A stretch of DNA of 56,298 nt from Actinacidiphila epipremni (lineage in GTDB: Bacteria > Actinomycetota > Actinomycetes > Streptomycetales > Streptomycetaceae): the NCBI RefSeq assembly GCF_012034175.1, contig NZ_JAATEJ010000040.1, positions 1 to 56,298 of the forward strand, written 5' to 3'. A program made the translations under genes and the position numbers. How positions within the stretch are numbered: the first letter of the stretch is position 1; each line of letters starts with the position of its first letter. Positions 1-7,081 of the stretch are shown here, piece by piece. Below the pieces are notes generated by a model. The model had not been told where the DNA came from. It searched no databases and saw only the letters and a program-made list of their open reading frames with translations.

Positions 1-7
1 ACAGCGC

Positions 8-736
8 TTGTCCCCGCTCCCCTCTCCCCAAGCCCCGCCCCGGCCCGCCGCCGCGCCGGCCTCGGCGCCACGGCTGCCGTTCGACGGCCGGGCGCTCGCC
101 CGGCGTACCGGCAGGTACCTGCTGTACTGCCTGCTCGGCTACGGCGTGCTGTGGGCCGGCTCGGTCGGCGGCATGCTCGCGCTCAGCGGGTGGGCCCGGC
201 ACGACGCGTCCGGCGGCCGGCACACCGAGGCCGGCATCAACCACTTCCTGCGCGTCGACGGCAAGGTGTGGCGCGGCTCGGCCCCCACCGAGGCCGGATA
301 TCGCGAGCTGGCCCGGCGCGGCATCCGCACCGTCGTCGACCTGCGGGCGGAGAAGCTGCCGCCCGCCGACCTCGCCCGCCCCGCGCAGGCCGGCCTGGCC
401 TCCGTGCGGCTCCCGGTCCGCGACGGCCAGACGCCCACCCGCGCCCAGGTCGACGCCTTCCTCGCGGTCGTCCGCGACTCGCCGGGCCCGGTGTACGTGC
501 ACTGCGGCGCGGGTGTCGGCCGTACCGGCTCCATGACGGCGGCCTACCTGGTGCGCACCGGCCAGGCCACCTCGCGCCAGGCGGCCCTGCGCACCCTCGC
601 GGTCGGCCCGCCGTCGATCGAGCAGGTCTACTACGTGCTGCACGTCTCGCCGGGCGACAGCGACCAGCCCCCCATGCTGGTGCGCGGCGTGAGCCGGCTG
701 CTCGACGCCCCGCGCCGGATCCGCGCCTCCCTGTAG
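8..736 (+). CDS. Membrane-anchored tyrosine/dual-specificity protein phosphatase
   Basis: Predicted cysteine-dependent protein phosphatase that would remove phosphate from tyrosine or from a phospholipid-type substrate at the membrane. The signature HCGAGVGRTG is present, giving the C(X)5R catalytic loop with Cys166 and Arg172, and a general-acid-type segment precedes it. One hydrophobic helix at about residues 37-60 suggests an N-terminal anchor with the phosphatase domain following. The start used is a TTG only 8 bases into the window with no visible ribosome site, so the true start may lie upstream and the gene may be cut. Its neighbour downstream is a small membrane protein on the same strand. 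The family is clear; the substrate cannot be told from sequence. Confidence 0.8.
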   Translation: MSPLPSPQAPPRPAAAPASAPRLPFDGRALARRTGRYLLYCLLGYGVLWAGSVGGMLALSGWARHDASGGRHTEAGINHFLRVDGKVWRGSAPTEAGYRELARRGIRTVVDLRAEKLPPADLARPAQAGLASVRLPVRDGQTPTRAQVDAFLAVVRDSPGPVYVHCGAGVGRTGSMTAAYLVRTGQATSRQAALRTLAVGPPSIEQVYYVLHVSPGDSDQPPMLVRGVSRLLDAPRRIRASL

Positions 737-750
737 CGCCCGCGCGCCCG

Positions 751-775
751 GAATGCCCGCTGGGGCAATGGGTAC
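751..775 (+). promoter_or_regulatory. SigB-like promoter GAAT-N15-GGGTAC
   Basis: GAAT at 751-754 and GGGTAC at 770-775 are separated by 15 bases. This fits the S. coelicolor SigB consensus GNNT-N14-16-GGGTAC/T. A transcript would begin near 782, about 40 bases before the ATG at 823. This is a pattern match only. Confidence 0.4.
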
Positions 776-822
776 CCGAAGTGCTTGAGGACCCACGCGC
801 CACCGGCAGCGGAAGGAGCGCC

Positions 823-1101
823 ATGGGACCGCGGAACACCCGCCGGCGTGCACGAGCCGGCACCGAACCGATCCGGGCCAAGTCCGCACTGGGCCTGCGG
901 CTGCTGCTCTCCCTGGTCTACGCGCCCCTCTTCCTGGCCGGCGCCGGCCTGCTCTCGTGGTGGGCGGCCGTCTCCGAGCCGGGCGACTCGCCGGGCCGTA
1001 CCGTCCTCGTCGTCCTGGCCGCCATCTGCCTGGCCCTCGCCCTGCTGGCCACCGCCGACGCCACCCGCCTGGCCCGCCGCCGGCACCGCACCACCACCTG
1101 A
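823..1101 (+). CDS. Small two-helix membrane protein
   Basis: A 92-residue protein with no family I recognise. The basic N-terminus (RNTRRRAR) is followed by two hydrophobic segments at about residues 22-44 and 56-77 and a basic C-terminal tail, so it is probably an inner-membrane protein with both ends in the cytoplasm. The ATG at 823 is chosen because GGAAGGAG at 811-818 lies just upstream; longer reading in the same frame overlaps the phosphatase gene and lacks such a site. A SigB-like promoter lies about 50 bases upstream, which hints at general-stress expression. Function unknown. Confidence 0.75.
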   Translation: MGPRNTRRRARAGTEPIRAKSALGLRLLLSLVYAPLFLAGAGLLSWWAAVSEPGDSPGRTVLVVLAAICLALALLATADATRLARRRHRTTT

Positions 1102-1117
1102 GGGCCCGCAACCCGAC

Positions 1118-2029
1118 TCAGCGCAGCGCCGCCGCCAGTGTCTCCCGCAGCCACCGGTGCGCCGGATCCGCGTCGAGCCGGGCGTGCCACAACTGCCGTA
1201 CGTCGATCGGCGGAAGCTCCGCCGGGATCGGGAACGCCCGCAGCCGCAGCGCCCGGGCGTGCGCCTGAGCCAGCCGGGCGGGCAGGAGGCCCACGTAGGT
1301 ACTGGACGCCACCAGCAGCGCCGCCACCGCGAAGGTCGGCACGACCACCGCGACCCGGCGGCGCAGCCCCGCCGCCTCCAGCACGTCGTCCAGCGGGCCC
1401 CGGGCGCGGCCCCGGCGGGACGCCGACACATGCGGGTGGGCGCACAGCTCCCGCAGGGTCGGCGGGCGGTCCCGGCCCAGCGGGCTCGCCTCCGCGACGA
1501 CACCCACCACCCGCTCCCGGTACAGCAGCGCCGACCGCACGTCCGGCGCGGTGTCGTCCCCCGCCCCGATGTCGAGGTCCACCGTGCCGTCCCGCAGCGC
1601 CTCCAGGCTCTCGTTGCCCTCCGCCACGAACCGCAGCACCACCCCGGGCGCCACCGCCGCGGTCGCCTCCACCGCCGCCGAGGCCAGCGTCGCCGCGACC
1701 CCGTCGTTGATCCGCACGGTGAACGTACGCTCCAGGTCCGCCGGGCTGACCTCGCGCTCCGCGCCGACCAGCGCCGCCGCCTCGTCCAGCAGCGACCGCA
1801 CCCGGGGCGCGATCCGCAGCGCGTACGGCGTCGGCGCCATGCCGCGGCCGGCCCGCACCAGCACCGGGTCGCCCATCGCCCGCCGCAGCCGGCCCAGCGC
1901 CCGGCTGGTCGCCGGGATCGACAGGTGCAGCCGCTCCGCCGCGGCCGTCACGCTGGATTCGGCCAGCAGGGCGTCGAAGACCCGCAGCAGGTTCAGGTCC
2001 AGATCGGTCGCCGTCACACCGGCCAGCAT
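1118..2029 (-). CDS. LysR-family transcriptional regulator
   Basis: A 303-residue LysR-type regulator. The N-terminal winged helix-turn-helix spans about residues 8-65 (DLNLLRVFDALLAESSVTAA), and the periplasmic-binding-like effector domain runs from about residue 90 to the end. The ATG at 2029 gives the standard LysR length; the frame stays open further upstream but runs antisense to the transporter. It is divergent from the MFS exporter gene, with only 75 bases between the two starts, the usual arrangement for a LysR protein that controls its neighbour and itself. Two LysR-type dyads lie in that gap. The inducer is unknown, but a substrate of the exporter is the obvious candidate. Confidence 0.92.
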   Translation of the reverse strand: MLAGVTATDLDLNLLRVFDALLAESSVTAAAERLHLSIPATSRALGRLRRAMGDPVLVRAGRGMAPTPYALRIAPRVRSLLDEAAALVGAEREVSPADLERTFTVRINDGVAATLASAAVEATAAVAPGVVLRFVAEGNESLEALRDGTVDLDIGAGDDTAPDVRSALLYRERVVGVVAEASPLGRDRPPTLRELCAHPHVSASRRGRARGPLDDVLEAAGLRRRVAVVVPTFAVAALLVASSTYVGLLPARLAQAHARALRLRAFPIPAELPPIDVRQLWHARLDADPAHRWLRETLAAALR

Positions 2030-2031
2030 AG

Positions 2032-2046
2032 TTGCGCCGCACGCAA
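2032..2046. promoter_or_regulatory. LysR box 1, TTGCG-N5-CGCAA
   Basis: A perfect 5+5 dyad with a T-N11-A core, the textbook LysR recognition geometry. It lies 3 bases from the LysR start codon, so binding would also repress the regulator gene. Confidence 0.55.
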
Positions 2047-2062
2047 AAGCACCTTGCCGAAG

Positions 2063-2077
2063 TTGCGTGGCACGCCA
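2063..2077. promoter_or_regulatory. LysR box 2, TTGCG-N5-CGCCA
   Basis: A near copy of box 1 with one mismatch, starting exactly 31 bases later. That is about three helical turns, so both boxes face the same side of the DNA, as expected for a LysR tetramer. It ends 27 bases before the MFS start codon. Confidence 0.5.
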
Positions 2078-2104
2078 CCCGCCGGCCTGCCTAGCGTCAC
2101 CGGC

Positions 2105-3628
2105 ATGGGAAACAACGTCCTCGAACCGGCCGGCGCGCCGGTCACGGCCCCGCCGCCCGAACCCCGCCAGGGCCCCCTGCTCGCGGCGATGTGCGCCTGC
2201 GTCGCCCTCGTCGTCGGCATGGTCGCCGCCGTCAACCTCACCGTCCCGATGCTCGCCGCGAGCACCCTGCACCCCGGCGCCTCCGCGCTGGTGTGGATCG
2301 TCGACTCCTACGTCGTCGTCTTCGCGTGCCTGGTCATCCCCGGCGGCGCCGCCGGGGACCGCTTCGGCCGCAAGGGCGTGCTGCTGGCCGGGCTGCTCCT
2401 CTTCGCCGCCGGCGCCCTGCTGTCGGCCGCCGCGCCCGGCCTGCCGGTGCTGCTCACCGGGCGGGCGGTCACCGGCGTCGGCGCCGCCGCCGTGCTGCCC
2501 AACACCCTCGCGGTGCTGCTGCACGCCGTGCCGCCCGAGCGCCGGGCCGCCGCCATCGCCACCTGGGCCTCGATGACCGGCCTCGGCGGCGTCGCCGGCA
2601 ACGTCGGCGGGGGAGCGGTGCTCAGCGGCGGGTCCTGGCGCTGGCTGTTCGCCGCCGCCGTGCCGCTCGCCCTGCTGCTCGCCGCCCTCACCGCGCGCGT
2701 CGCGCCCGTCTCCGCCCGGCACGACCGCCGCCTCGACCCGCTCGGCGCCCTGCTGCTGGTCGCCGCGTCCGTCGCGCTGCTCGTCGGCATCGTCCAGGGC
2801 CCCGAATCCGGCTGGGGAAGCCCGGTCGTCCTCGGCGGCTTCACCGGCGCCGCCGCCCTGTTCACCGCCTGGACCCTGGTCGAACTGCGGGTCCGGCACC
2901 CGCTGCTCGACCCGCGCCTGTTCCTGCTGCCGCGGCTGCGCGGGGCGTGCCTGGGCATGACGGCCGTCTTCTTCGGCATGTTCGGCCTGTTCTACGTCAA
3001 CGCCTCGTTCCTGCAGTACGGCAAGGGCTTCGGCGTGCTGCGCACCGGCCTGGGCATCGTGCCGCTCACCGTGCCGATCGTGCTCGGCGCCCGGCACGTC
3101 GGCAAGCTCGCCCACCGCATCGGCCTGGACGCCACCGTCGCGCTCGCCTTCGCCCTCGTCGGCGGCGGCATGCTGGGGCTGTCCACCAGCGGCACCGGCA
3201 CGCCGTACGCCGCCTACGCCGGCTGGCTCGTCGTCATCGGGGCCGGGGTGACGCTGGCCCTGCCGACGCTGTCCGGCGCGATCGCCGGGTCCCTCCCGCC
3301 GGCCCAGGCCGGGGTCGGCGCCGGACTGCAGTCCACGACCCGGGAGTTCGGCAGCGCCCTCGGCGTCGCCGTCATCGGCACCGTCCTCACCGCCCGCTTC
3401 CACGACGCCCTGCCACCGGACATCCGCGCCCACGGCGAGCCGCACACCGTCGCCCAGGCCCTCGCCGCCGCGGGCCCCGCCCGCCGGCACGACATCGTGA
3501 CCGCCTTCGTGACCGGGGCCGACGCGGGGCTGCGGTACGTCGGCGCCGCCGTACTGCTCCTCGGCGCGCTGCTCGCGGCTCTCCCGCTGCTGCGCGCCCG
3601 CCGCCGCCCGGCCCGGGCCGACGGGTGA
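2105..3628 (+). CDS. MFS drug exporter, DHA2 (14-helix) family
   Basis: A 507-residue major facilitator of the EmrB/QacA type, expected to export drugs or secondary metabolites by proton antiport across the cytoplasmic membrane. Motif A is visible as GDRFGRKG at residues 84-91 between the second and third helices, and about fourteen hydrophobic segments can be counted over the full length, matching the DHA2 group. The ATG at 2105 places a short hydrophilic Pro-rich N-terminus before the first helix. It is divergent from a LysR gene, with two LysR-type boxes between them, so it is probably induced by its own substrate. The substrate cannot be inferred. Confidence 0.93.
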   Translation: MGNNVLEPAGAPVTAPPPEPRQGPLLAAMCACVALVVGMVAAVNLTVPMLAASTLHPGASALVWIVDSYVVVFACLVIPGGAAGDRFGRKGVLLAGLLLFAAGALLSAAAPGLPVLLTGRAVTGVGAAAVLPNTLAVLLHAVPPERRAAAIATWASMTGLGGVAGNVGGGAVLSGGSWRWLFAAAVPLALLLAALTARVAPVSARHDRRLDPLGALLLVAASVALLVGIVQGPESGWGSPVVLGGFTGAAALFTAWTLVELRVRHPLLDPRLFLLPRLRGACLGMTAVFFGMFGLFYVNASFLQYGKGFGVLRTGLGIVPLTVPIVLGARHVGKLAHRIGLDATVALAFALVGGGMLGLSTSGTGTPYAAYAGWLVVIGAGVTLALPTLSGAIAGSLPPAQAGVGAGLQSTTREFGSALGVAVIGTVLTARFHDALPPDIRAHGEPHTVAQALAAAGPARRHDIVTAFVTGADAGLRYVGAAVLLLGALLAALPLLRARRRPARADG

Positions 3629-3667
3629 GCGCGCGGGCCGCCGGCGCAGGCCGGCCGGGGGGCGGGC

Positions 3668-4324
3668 TCAGGCGTGCGCGGCCTCGCGCACCGCCTCCGG
3701 CGCCTTCTTGTCCAGCGCCACCCGCACCAGCGCCGCCGCCACCACGGCAGGCTCCGCGTCGTCGGTGAGCTCCAGCAGCGCCCCGGGCTTGGCCGGCAGG
3801 TCCAGGGCACGGGCGCCCTGCATCGCCTTGCCGTCGAAGTACGGCGCCGCCTCCGGCCACACCGCCTGCGCCTCGCGCAGGAAGATGTCGGCGCCGGCGG
3901 GCCCGACGCCCGGGAACTCCTGCAACGCGGTCCGCATCGCGTCCACGTCGCCGTCCGCCTCCTCGCGCAGCTCGCGCAGGTCGCCGCCGTACCGCTGCTG
4001 CGCCAGCCGCGCGCCGTCGCCGAGCTGCCGGGCGGTGCGCTCGTCGTAGCGCCGGTAGCCGCCGCGGCCCAGCGCGTCGACCCGCTCCTGCCAGGTGGCG
4101 TCCGCCATCCGCCGCGGGTCGCGCATACCGGCCGCCGACAGCTCCTTGGCCGCCGCGACCGCGATGTTCGCGCTGATCCGGGCACTGAGCAGATCGGCCA
4201 GGACCAGCAGCTGCCACAGCGGCTGCGGGGTGTTCTTCAGGCGGATGCCCGCGTCCTGCGCATAGGTGTGCCCGCAGGTGTCCAGCAGCGCGTGCATGAC
4301 GTCCCGCCGGGTGGTGCCGGCCAT
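3668..4324 (-). CDS. HhH-GPD (endonuclease III-like) protein lacking catalytic signature
   Basis: A 218-residue, largely helical protein with a helix-hairpin-helix at about residues 134-148 (LQEFPGVGPAGADIF), resembling the endonuclease III/HhH-GPD superfamily. The lysine that follows the hairpin in bifunctional enzymes (GVGxKTA) is replaced by Pro-Ala, and the four-cysteine iron-sulfur loop of endonuclease III is absent. It may therefore be a monofunctional glycosylase or a DNA-binding relative. The ATG at 4324 is the first start consistent with the family. A SigB-like promoter lies just upstream on the same strand, and the gene is divergent from the alcohol dehydrogenase. Superfamily membership is fairly sure; enzymatic activity is not. 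Confidence 0.82.
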   Translation of the reverse strand: MAGTTRRDVMHALLDTCGHTYAQDAGIRLKNTPQPLWQLLVLADLLSARISANIAVAAAKELSAAGMRDPRRMADATWQERVDALGRGGYRRYDERTARQLGDGARLAQQRYGGDLRELREEADGDVDAMRTALQEFPGVGPAGADIFLREAQAVWPEAAPYFDGKAMQGARALDLPAKPGALLELTDDAEPAVVAAALVRVALDKKAPEAVREAAHA

Positions 4325-4360
4325 CGCAAACCACCTCCCGTGAATGCGTTCGACCTGCGG

Positions 4361-4385
4361 GTACCCGTACGCCCCCGGCCCAACC
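4361..4385 (-). promoter_or_regulatory. SigB-like promoter GGTT-N15-GGGTAC
   Basis: On the minus strand, GGTT (complement of 4382-4385) and GGGTAC (complement of 4361-4366) are 15 bases apart. This fits the SigB pattern GNNT-N14-16-GGGTAC/T, about 35 bases before the HhH-GPD start at 4324. GGGTACCC is palindromic, so a plus-strand reading is also possible, but there the -35 spacing would be only 13. Confidence 0.4.
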
Positions 4386-4504
4386 GCCGTGCGGCGGGCG
4401 ATCCGCCGTTTACGGCCCGCCCCGCCGGACACCCGCCACGGGGCGGGCCCGGTCCGCGCCGGCCGCCCGCGCCCGTAGGCCCGTACGCCCGTCCGAGGGA
4501 AGTG

Positions 4505-5821
4505 ATGTACATGAAGGCCGTGGTCTGGCACGCGATCGGCGACATCCGGCTCGACGACGTACCCGAACCCAAGATCCAGGACCGCTACGACGCGGTGGTG
4601 CGTATCACCGCCTCCGCGATCTGCGGCACCGACCTGCACTTCGTCCGCGGCACCATGCCCGGCATGGCGCCCGGGCGGATCCTCGGCCACGAGGCCGTCG
4701 GCGTGGTGGAGGAGGTCGGCTCGGGCGTGCGCGACTTCCGCCCGGGCGACCGGGTCGTCGTGCCCTCCACCGTGGGCTGCGGCAGCTGCTCCTACTGCCG
4801 GGCCGGCTACTACGCCCAGTGCGACCGGGCCAACCCCGGCGGCCCGCAGGCCGGCACCGTCTTCTTCGGCGGCCCCGAGGCGGCCGGCGGACTCGACGGC
4901 CTCCAGGCGCAGTACGCCCGGGTGCCGTACGCGCACGTCGGCCTGGTACCGCTGCCGGACACCGTGGACGACGCGCAGGGCGTACTGCTGTCCGACATCT
5001 ACCCCACCGCGTGGTTCGGCGCCCGGCTCGCCGAGATCGGCACCGGCGACACCGTCGCGATCCTCGGTGGCGGCCCGGTCGGGCAGGCCGCGGTCGCCTG
5101 CGCCCGGCTCCAGGGCGCGGGCCGGATCATCCTCGTCGACGGCGTGCCGGGCCGGCTGGACCTCGCGGCGCGCCAGCATGCCGAGGTCGTCGACTTCAAC
5201 GCCGAGGACCCCGTCGAGGCCATCAGGGAGCTCACCGGCGGCATCGGCGTGGACCGGGTCGTCGACGCGGTCGGCGTGGACGCGCAGCGCCCGGCGCGCG
5301 GGCCCGCCGCCGAGCAGGCCGCGGGCCGCGCGGAGCAGGACGAGCGGGAGCGGGCCCGGGCGGCCCCCGACGCCCGGCCGAGCGGCGACACCTGGGTGCC
5401 GGGCGACGCGCCCTCCCAGGCCGCCCGCTGGGCGGTGCGGGCGGTCGCGAAGGCCGGCACGATCGGCACCGTCGGGGTGTACCCGCCGCGGGTGGAGACG
5501 TACCCCTTCGGCGAGGCGTTCATGAAGAACCTCACGCTGAAGTCCGGCAACTGCAACCACCGGGCGATCGTGCCGCACCTGGTCTCGCTGGTGGCGGCCG
5601 GCGCGCTCGACCCGTCCCCGCTGGCGACCCGGTGGCCCGCCGTCGAGGACGTCATCGAGGCGTACGCGTCCTTCGACCGCCGCGAGCAGGGCTGGACCAA
5701 GGTCGCCCTGGACTTCGGCGGCGAGGGCCGTATGCCGCCGGCCTCCGGCGAGCACGCCGGCTCCGGCGCGGCCACCACCGCGGGCGCCGGCGGCACCCGC
5801 GCCGCCGGGCAGGGCGGCTGA
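4505..5821 (+). CDS. Zinc-dependent alcohol/formaldehyde-type dehydrogenase
   Basis: A 438-residue medium-chain dehydrogenase that would oxidise an alcohol or aldehyde adduct with NAD(P)+. Catalytic zinc ligands are Cys40, His62 and Glu63 (ICGTDLH, GHE), and the structural zinc site is Cys92, Cys95, Cys98 and Cys106. The Rossmann loop reads GGGPVGQAA. Between the nucleotide fold and the C-terminal catalytic part sits a long Ala/Arg/Glu-rich insert near residues 260-305. Together these resemble the glutathione-independent formaldehyde dehydrogenase branch. ATG codons at 4505 and 4511 are both possible; GAGGGA at 4495-4500 is better spaced for the second. The last 35 residues are a disordered Gly/Ala tail. 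Exact substrate unknown. Confidence 0.9.
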   Translation: MYMKAVVWHAIGDIRLDDVPEPKIQDRYDAVVRITASAICGTDLHFVRGTMPGMAPGRILGHEAVGVVEEVGSGVRDFRPGDRVVVPSTVGCGSCSYCRAGYYAQCDRANPGGPQAGTVFFGGPEAAGGLDGLQAQYARVPYAHVGLVPLPDTVDDAQGVLLSDIYPTAWFGARLAEIGTGDTVAILGGGPVGQAAVACARLQGAGRIILVDGVPGRLDLAARQHAEVVDFNAEDPVEAIRELTGGIGVDRVVDAVGVDAQRPARGPAAEQAAGRAEQDERERARAAPDARPSGDTWVPGDAPSQAARWAVRAVAKAGTIGTVGVYPPRVETYPFGEAFMKNLTLKSGNCNHRAIVPHLVSLVAAGALDPSPLATRWPAVEDVIEAYASFDRREQGWTKVALDFGGEGRMPPASGEHAGSGAATTAGAGGTRAAGQGG

Positions 5822-5926
5822 CCCGCCGCACACCCGCAGCCGCCGCACCCGCAGCCGCCGCCCGCGCAGACGGCGGCCGGAAGGCCGGCGGCCCGAAGGC
5901 GGGTCGGCGGCCGGGAAGCGCGCGGC

Positions 5927-6481
5927 TCACCAGTCCATGTCGTCCACGTCGACGATCCGCGCGCCCATGTTGCGCTCCATCATCCGCAGCGCCGCGTCCG
6001 CCAGGTCCGGGTGGATGTGGGCGACGGCGTCGCGCAGCACGGTGACGTCCAGATGCCGGATGTGCGCGTCCAGCGCCGAGTAGAGCACGCACTGCTCGGT
6101 GGCCTGGCCGCACAGCACCACATGCCCGACGCCCTGCTGCTGGAGCAGGTACTCCAGCGGCGTCTGGTAGAAGACCGAGTGCCGGGCCTTCACCACGAAC
6201 AGCGCGTCCTCGTCCGGCAGCACCGGCTCCACCAGCTCCGCGTGCGGGCCCTTCAGCGCCGCCGTCACCAGCTCGTCGTGGTGCGAGCGCCAGCGCCCGA
6301 AGTTGTCGTTGACGTAGATGACGTCGGTGCCGTGCCGGCGCGCGGCCTCCAGCGCCCTGGTGACGGCGGGCAGCGCCTCGCGCACCGACTCCACCAGCAG
6401 GTCCGCGTCCGGGTGGTCGTAGGTGTTGATCATGTCGACGACCACCAGCGCGGACGTCCCGTGCCTGTCCATGCCTCCCAT
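5927..6481 (-). CDS. Isochorismatase-family cysteine hydrolase
   Basis: A 184-residue cytoplasmic hydrolase of the isochorismatase/nicotinamidase superfamily. The catalytic triad is visible as Asp16 (VVVDMIN), Lys98 (VVKARHS) and Cys131 (GQATEQCV), with the usual fold length. Members cleave amides or vinyl ethers such as nicotinamide, N-carbamoyl compounds or isochorismate, and no residue here settles which. The ATG at 6481 is preceded by GGAGG with a 4-base gap and is preferred over the ATG three codons later. It converges with the alcohol dehydrogenase gene and diverges from the DUF3040 gene; no operon partner is evident. Confidence 0.9.
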   Translation of the reverse strand: MGGMDRHGTSALVVVDMINTYDHPDADLLVESVREALPAVTRALEAARRHGTDVIYVNDNFGRWRSHHDELVTAALKGPHAELVEPVLPDEDALFVVKARHSVFYQTPLEYLLQQQGVGHVVLCGQATEQCVLYSALDAHIRHLDVTVLRDAVAHIHPDLADAALRMMERNMGARIVDVDDMDW

Positions 6482-6554
6482 CCTGCCTCCGCGCCCGGGG
6501 GCGTCGCGGCCGGCGGCACCGGGCGAGCCATGTCAGAAATAACCCTTATGGGGC

Positions 6555-6580
6555 GATTGCGAGTTCCGTTCCGCGGGTAG
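6555..6580 (+). promoter_or_regulatory. Weak SigB-like promoter GATT-N16-GGGTAG
   Basis: GATT at 6555-6558 and GGGTAG at 6575-6580 have a 16-base spacer. The last base differs from the SigB consensus (C/T). It is about 90 bases before the DUF3040 start at 6670. It is weaker than the other two SigB-like sites in this part of the window. Confidence 0.28.
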
Positions 6581-6669
6581 TCGGCGGACAAGGGCGGGTC
6601 GCAGCCGCGGGTACGGACGGCGAGCACCCGCGACGGTTGCCGGGCCTCTCGGGGGTGAGGAGGCGCACG

Positions 6670-7053
6670 ATGGTCCTTTCCCTGCACGAACGACGCGTGA
6701 TCGCCGACATCGAGCGGTCGCTCACCCGGGAGGATCCCGGGCTGGCCAGGACGCTCGCCGACTTCGGCCGGTCCCGCCCGGAGCCGCTCCGGGCGCCCGA
6801 GCCGGCCCCGCCGCCGCTGGAGGAACCGGCCGGCGGCGCCCCGCGCGGTCGCCGGGTCACGGCGTGGGCGAGCGTCCTGGCACTGGTGCTGCTGTTCACC
6901 GCGCTCGCCCTGTCGGCGGCCGGCCTGCTGCTCGCCGCGAGCGCAGCCGCGCTCGCCGGTGTGGCGTGCTGGGCGGTGCACCGCGGCGGCAGGCGCCGCC
7001 GGCAGGAGGCACCACCGGGGTCCGTGCGCGGCGGGCCCGGACGCGGCGGGTGA
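6670..7053 (+). CDS. DUF3040 family membrane protein
   Basis: A 127-residue protein with the DUF3040 layout: a conserved amphipathic N-terminus (LSLHERRVIADIERSL), a Pro/Glu-rich linker at about residues 38-65, then two closely spaced hydrophobic helices at about residues 72-92 and 94-110, and a basic Gly/Arg tail. The family is common in Streptomyces and has no defined function. The ATG at 6670 follows GAGGAGG at 6657-6663 with a 6-base spacer and gives the canonical N-terminus; an upstream in-frame start adds residues not seen in the family. A weak SigB-like promoter precedes it. Confidence 0.85.
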   Translation: MVLSLHERRVIADIERSLTREDPGLARTLADFGRSRPEPLRAPEPAPPPLEEPAGGAPRGRRVTAWASVLALVLLFTALALSAAGLLLAASAAALAGVACWAVHRGGRRRRQEAPPGSVRGGPGRGG

Positions 7054-7081
7054 GCCCGCCGCCCGGCCGGACCACGGGTGG

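Noticed and set aside
785..3628. A 947-codon plus-strand frame covering the LysR gene and the MFS gene
   Set aside because: Its first half is antisense to a clear LysR gene and has Arg/Pro/His-rich shadow composition. Only the MFS portion from 2105 is real.
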